Source: an uncultured Polaribacter sp. (lineage in GTDB: Bacteria; Bacteroidota; Bacteroidia; Flavobacteriales; Flavobacteriaceae). From it: DNA of 8,247 nucleotides. Within the stretch, counting starts at the first letter, position 1. Each line of letters begins with the position of its first letter. The stretch covers positions 1-8,247 of the forward strand of contig CALHCK010000257.1 in the NCBI GenBank assembly GCA_937936695.1. Reading direction: 5' to 3'. A program made the position numbers and the translations under genes. Under the pieces are notes generated by a model. The model was given only the letters and a program-made list of their open reading frames with translations, made no database searches and was not told the DNA's origin. Below, piece after piece: positions 5,894 to 8,247 of this stretch.

Positions 5894-7264
5894 CTATTCC
5901 ATTGCTTTTTTATAATTAGTTAACAAGTTCTGAATTTTTTTATCCTCATAAACAATCGGAAATAGTTCTTTTAAAATAACATTGTATTCGTAATCTATTT
6001 TTAAACCTGCTATTAAATGAGAAAAGCCATATTCTTCTTTGTTTAATATAAAAAATAACCCCGCTAATCTATACTCTATTTCGGCAAAGTTCTTGTATGT
6101 TTTTTGAGCCTTATATAGAATATTTATAGCATCATTAAATTCGCCTAAAAAAGACAAAACATCTGTAAGACCAATATAAATTTCTATATCATCATCATTT
6201 AAGGTCAAACATTTTTCAAAACCTGTTACAGCCTCTTCATAAAAGTTTAATTTTAAATTAATTTCTGCATACCGCCTCCAATACATTGCATTGTCTTCTT
6301 CTATCTTTAAGGCTTTAGAAATATAATAAGATGCTTTTTGATAAGATTCTTGGTCATAAAAAATATTCGTCAACAGCATCCAGCCTCTATCTAACAAAGG
6401 ATCTTCGTGTACTGCTTTTTTATAATAGGAAACAGCAGTTTCAAAATTTTTAAGTTTTTCATGACACTCTCCTATTCTAATGTATGCAAATGCTGTAGCA
6501 TCATCTAAATCTAATGTAATTAAATAATTATCTATTGCCTCTTGGTAACGTTCTAATTGCTCTAAGGTTTTTGCTTTTTCTAAATAACCTCCAACAAAAG
6601 ATTCATCAATTAAAACAGCATAATCAAAAGATCTTAAAGCTTCTTTATAATTTTCTAATATAAAATGCTGTCTTCCTAACTGATGCCACGCAACTTCGCA
6701 ATAAGGATTAATATCTATGTATCCTTTTAAATATGTTGCTGCTTCTTTATGTTCTGTTTCCATATCATAACAATACACAACATTGTACAGAGCAGAGTAA
6801 TCTTCATAATCTGCACTAACACATTTTTCAAAATTTAATCGTGCATTTTTAAAGTCGTCAATATATAAGTATTCCATTCCTAAAAGAGACCAAACATCTA
6901 CCTTATCGGTGGTAAGTGCTAAAGCTTTTTTTAGCAATTCTATCGCTTTTTTATGCCCTCCTTTTTTAGAACTAATAGCTGCTTTTTGTATAAAAACCTC
7001 GTCATTATTTGGCTCTAATCGCTCAATTCTATTCAGTAACAAAGATGCTTTATCTAACTCGTCTTCAAAAACATACAATTCTACTTGTAATAATTTTAAA
7101 TCTACAGAAGCAGGGTGTTGTTGCAACCCTAATTTAACAGCTTTTTTAGCTAAAGCATGTTTACCTGCATCTAAATAATGCACAATTATTTCTTCAAACT
7201 CAACCAAATCAAAAAAATATACAGCGTTGGTTTTAAGCATGGATTCAAACTTTGATATAGACAT
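5894..7264 (-). CDS. TPR-array protein, function unknown
   Basis: The protein has 456 residues when started at the ATG at 7264 (M-S-I-S-K-F-E-S). The frame is open to a TTG at 7303, but those 13 residues look like translated upstream region. Tetratricopeptide units of about 34 residues run from about 36 to 425. The clear ones begin near 55, 88, 122, 191, 225, 259, 293, 327 and 361, with the usual W/Y-x2-L/I-G and A-I-x2-Y/F-x-K-A-L patterns. No signal peptide, membrane helix or catalytic domain is seen, so it is probably a cytoplasmic scaffold or adaptor; the partner is unknown. It is transcribed divergently from pyrR and followed by a 234-bp gap before the DUF368 unit, so it is probably monocistronic. 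Similar TPR proteins are common in flavobacteria, but I know of no assigned role. Confidence 0.87.
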   Translation of the reverse strand: MSISKFESMLKTNAVYFFDLVEFEEIIVHYLDAGKHALAKKAVKLGLQQHPASVDLKLLQVELYVFEDELDKASLLLNRIERLEPNNDEVFIQKAAISSKKGGHKKAIELLKKALALTTDKVDVWSLLGMEYLYIDDFKNARLNFEKCVSADYEDYSALYNVVYCYDMETEHKEAATYLKGYIDINPYCEVAWHQLGRQHFILENYKEALRSFDYAVLIDESFVGGYLEKAKTLEQLERYQEAIDNYLITLDLDDATAFAYIRIGECHEKLKNFETAVSYYKKAVHEDPLLDRGWMLLTNIFYDQESYQKASYYISKALKIEEDNAMYWRRYAEINLKLNFYEEAVTGFEKCLTLNDDDIEIYIGLTDVLSFLGEFNDAINILYKAQKTYKNFAEIEYRLAGLFFILNKEEYGFSHLIAGLKIDYEYNVILKELFPIVYEDKKIQNLLTNYKKAME

Positions 7265-7338
7265 AACTGTAGTATTAGTGTTAATAGAATAAATATACCA
7301 CAACTCTTATACCACACTTTAATTTTGCTCTTTTGTTT

Positions 7339-7359
7339 TTAACAATTTAATTAACAATT
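7339..7359. repeat. 9-bp direct repeat in the divergent pyrR/TPR promoter region
   Basis: TTAACAATT occurs at 7339-7347 and again at 7351-7359, a 12-base period. It lies about 33 bases upstream of the pyrR -33 element and could be a tandem binding site. It is AT-rich, so chance is quite possible. Confidence 0.3.
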
Positions 7360-7391
7360 GGCAGGAAAAATCTTATTTCCGGCTTATAAAT

Positions 7392-7422
7392 TTTGCACAT
7401 ACATTTATTTGCAGTAATTTTG
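7392..7422 (+). promoter_or_regulatory. Bacteroidota-type promoter of pyrR-pyrB
   Basis: TTTG (7392-7395) and TAATTTTG (7415-7422) are 19 bases apart. Both match the Bacteroidota TTTG / TAnnTTTG consensus exactly, with ideal spacing. Transcription should start near 7427-7430, leaving a leader of only about 30 bases before the pyrR ATG at 7461. Confidence 0.7.
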
Positions 7423-7433
7423 ATTTTCAATAA

Positions 7434-7453
7434 TTACCAAGCTAATTTGGTAG
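7434..7453 (+). promoter_or_regulatory. Small hairpin in the pyrR leader
   Basis: TACCAA (7435-7440) pairs with TTGGTA (7447-7452). A G-U pair inside leaves a CUAA tetraloop, and a U-G pair can close the outside. The hairpin fills most of the predicted leader and ends eight bases before the pyrR start codon, a position where it could affect ribosome loading. It does not resemble the Bacillus PyrR-binding loop. Confidence 0.4.
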
Positions 7454-7460
7454 CATTCTT

Positions 7461-8000
7461 ATGAGCAAAAAAAACTTACTTAACTCTAAAGATATTGAAA
7501 TAATTTTACATCGATTGGCTTGTCAGTTAATCGAAAACCACAACGATTTTTCTAATACCGTTTTAATTGGTTTGCAGCCAAAAGGTACTTATTTAGCCAA
7601 TAGATTAGCAAACCTACTTAAAACAGTTTACAAGGTTAAAAACCTACAATTAGGTATTTTAGATATTACTTTTTATAGAGATGATTTTAGAAGAAGAGAT
7701 ACTCCTTTATCTGCAGAAGCTAATAAAATGGATTTTTTAATTGAAGGAAAAAAAGTGGTAATTATTGACGATGTCTTATATTCTGGTAGAAGTGTTAGAG
7801 CTGCACTTACTGCAATGCAATCTTATGGAAGACCAGATAATATAGAATTACTAGTATTAATAGACAGACGTTTTAGCAGACACTTACCTATTCAGCCAGA
7901 TTATAGAGGCCGACAAGTAGACGCTATTAACAAAGAACGAGTACTAGTAACTTGGGTAGAGAACGATAATAAAGACGCAGTATATATAGAAGCTAAGTAA
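7461..8000 (+). CDS. pyrR: PyrR, pyrimidine regulator / uracil phosphoribosyltransferase
   Basis: The protein has 179 residues, the usual PyrR length. It shows the type I phosphoribosyltransferase fold: the N-terminal helix, I-G-L-Q-P-K-G-T-Y-L-A (36-46), D-I-T-F-Y-R-D-D (68-75), and the PRPP-binding motif V-V-I-I-D-D-V-L-Y-S-G-R-S (99-111) with Asp103-Asp104. D-R-R-F-S-R-H-L-P-I and D-Y-R-G-R (135-151) correspond to the basic C-terminal loop. In Bacillus, PyrR binds pyr mRNA in the presence of UMP or UTP and also makes UMP from uracil and PRPP. The enzymatic core is intact here. Several RNA-contacting positions seem altered, so the regulatory role is less certain. The stop is one base before the pyrB ATG, so the two form an operon driven by the promoter at 7392-7422. 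Confidence 0.95.
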   Translation: MSKKNLLNSKDIEIILHRLACQLIENHNDFSNTVLIGLQPKGTYLANRLANLLKTVYKVKNLQLGILDITFYRDDFRRRDTPLSAEANKMDFLIEGKKVVIIDDVLYSGRSVRAALTAMQSYGRPDNIELLVLIDRRFSRHLPIQPDYRGRQVDAINKERVLVTWVENDNKDAVYIEAK

Positions 8001-8001
8001 T

Positions 8002-8247
8002 ATGTCAGAATTAAGTGTTGAACATTTATTGGGAATAAAATATTTAAAAGAATCTGATATAGATCTTATTTTTAAGACTGCAGATCATTTTAAAGAGGTA
8101 ATTAATAGACCTATTAAAAAAGTACCCTCTTTAAGAGATATTACTATTGCTAATTTGTTCTTTGAAAATAGTACTCGTACAAAATTAAGTTTTGAACTTG
8201 CAGAAAAAAGACTTTCGGCAGATGTTATTAATTTTTCGGCAGGACAA
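8002..8247 (+). CDS. pyrB: Aspartate carbamoyltransferase catalytic chain, N-terminal fragment (3' end outside window)
   Basis: The frame begins at the ATG one base after the pyrR stop (TAATATG) and stays open to the window edge, giving 82 residues. The carbamoyl-phosphate-binding loop is present as F-F-E-N-S-T-R-T-K-L-S-F-E (53-65), with Lys in place of the common second Arg after the S-T-R-T core. It is followed by R-L-S-A-D-V-I-N-F-S, where the next family segment is expected. The enzyme condenses carbamoyl phosphate and aspartate in the second step of UMP synthesis. S-T-R-T together with the pyrR neighbour favours ATCase over ornithine carbamoyltransferase, although the aspartate-binding domain is outside the window. 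Confidence 0.95.
   Translation, partial: MSELSVEHLLGIKYLKESDIDLIFKTADHFKEVINRPIKKVPSLRDITIANLFFENSTRTKLSFELAEKRLSADVINFSAGQ

Noticed and set aside
6909..7178. 89-codon open frame on the plus strand
   Set aside because: It is antisense to the TPR gene, with Ser/Cys/Asn-rich low-quality composition and no promoter.
7290..7297. TATATTTA on the minus strand as a promoter element for the TPR gene
   Set aside because: No TTTG or TTG lies at 17-23 bases upstream, so there is no paired element to support it.
7265..7303. N-terminal extension of the TPR protein from a TTG codon
   Set aside because: The 13 extra residues (W-Y-I-Y-S-I-N-T-N-T-T-V type) look like translated AT-rich upstream DNA; the ATG at 7264 gives a normal TPR start.
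7434..7453. The pyrR leader hairpin as a Bacillus-type PyrR binding loop
   Set aside because: It lacks the conserved purine-rich hexaloop and bulge of that element, and the leader is too short for an attenuator.

Overview
The window is very AT-rich, dense chromosomal DNA from a member of the Bacteroidota, most likely a marine-type Flavobacteriaceae. This rests on the protein character (the Nif3 tail, a cysteine-free 'zinc ribbon' protein, a DUF349 repeat protein, an AroE with an S-Y-S-F-S substrate motif), on the lack of Shine-Dalgarno sequences before most starts, and on a promoter before pyrR that matches the Bacteroidota TTTG / TAnnTTTG pattern. The genus cannot be named from sequence alone. 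I see no mobile elements, CRISPR arrays, tRNAs or rRNAs. This looks like conserved housekeeping chromosome.

Layout. (1) Bases 1-923, plus strand: the 3' end of a Nif3-like metal protein, then a coiled-coil protein of the zinc-ribbon family that has lost all its zinc ligands. (2) Bases 936-986: a perfect 24-bp hairpin that can terminate both converging transcription units. (3) Bases 1000-5659, minus strand, transcribed right to left: two tandem DUF368 (PopT-type polyprenyl-phosphate transporter) paralogues, then aroE (shikimate dehydrogenase), then a five-repeat DUF349 protein that probably has its own promoter. The first three abut or overlap and look translationally coupled. (4) Bases 5660-5893: a 234-bp intergenic region with a 12-bp inverted repeat, a 12-bp palindrome and a short hairpin next to the start codon. 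(5) Bases 5894-7264, minus strand: a soluble TPR-array protein of unknown role. (6) Bases 7265-7460: a divergent promoter region. (7) Bases 7461-8247, plus strand: pyrR, then the start of pyrB (aspartate carbamoyltransferase), one base apart, forming a de novo pyrimidine operon.

How the genes fit together. The DUF368 pair probably recycles the undecaprenyl-phosphate carrier used for peptidoglycan and surface glycans. AroE feeds chorismate, the source of aromatic amino acids and menaquinone. The PyrR-PyrB pair belongs to UMP synthesis. For two genes (DUF349 and TPR) the longest open frame begins at a TTG codon. I place the start at the first ATG downstream in each case (2889 and 7264).

No clear novel defence or mobile system is visible. 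The points most worth following are the two DUF368 paralogues, which share a reading frame with only one stop codon between them and differ at a signature acidic residue; the unexplained inverted repeats upstream of them; and a PyrR that seems to lack parts of the known RNA-binding surface but has a small hairpin in its own short leader.
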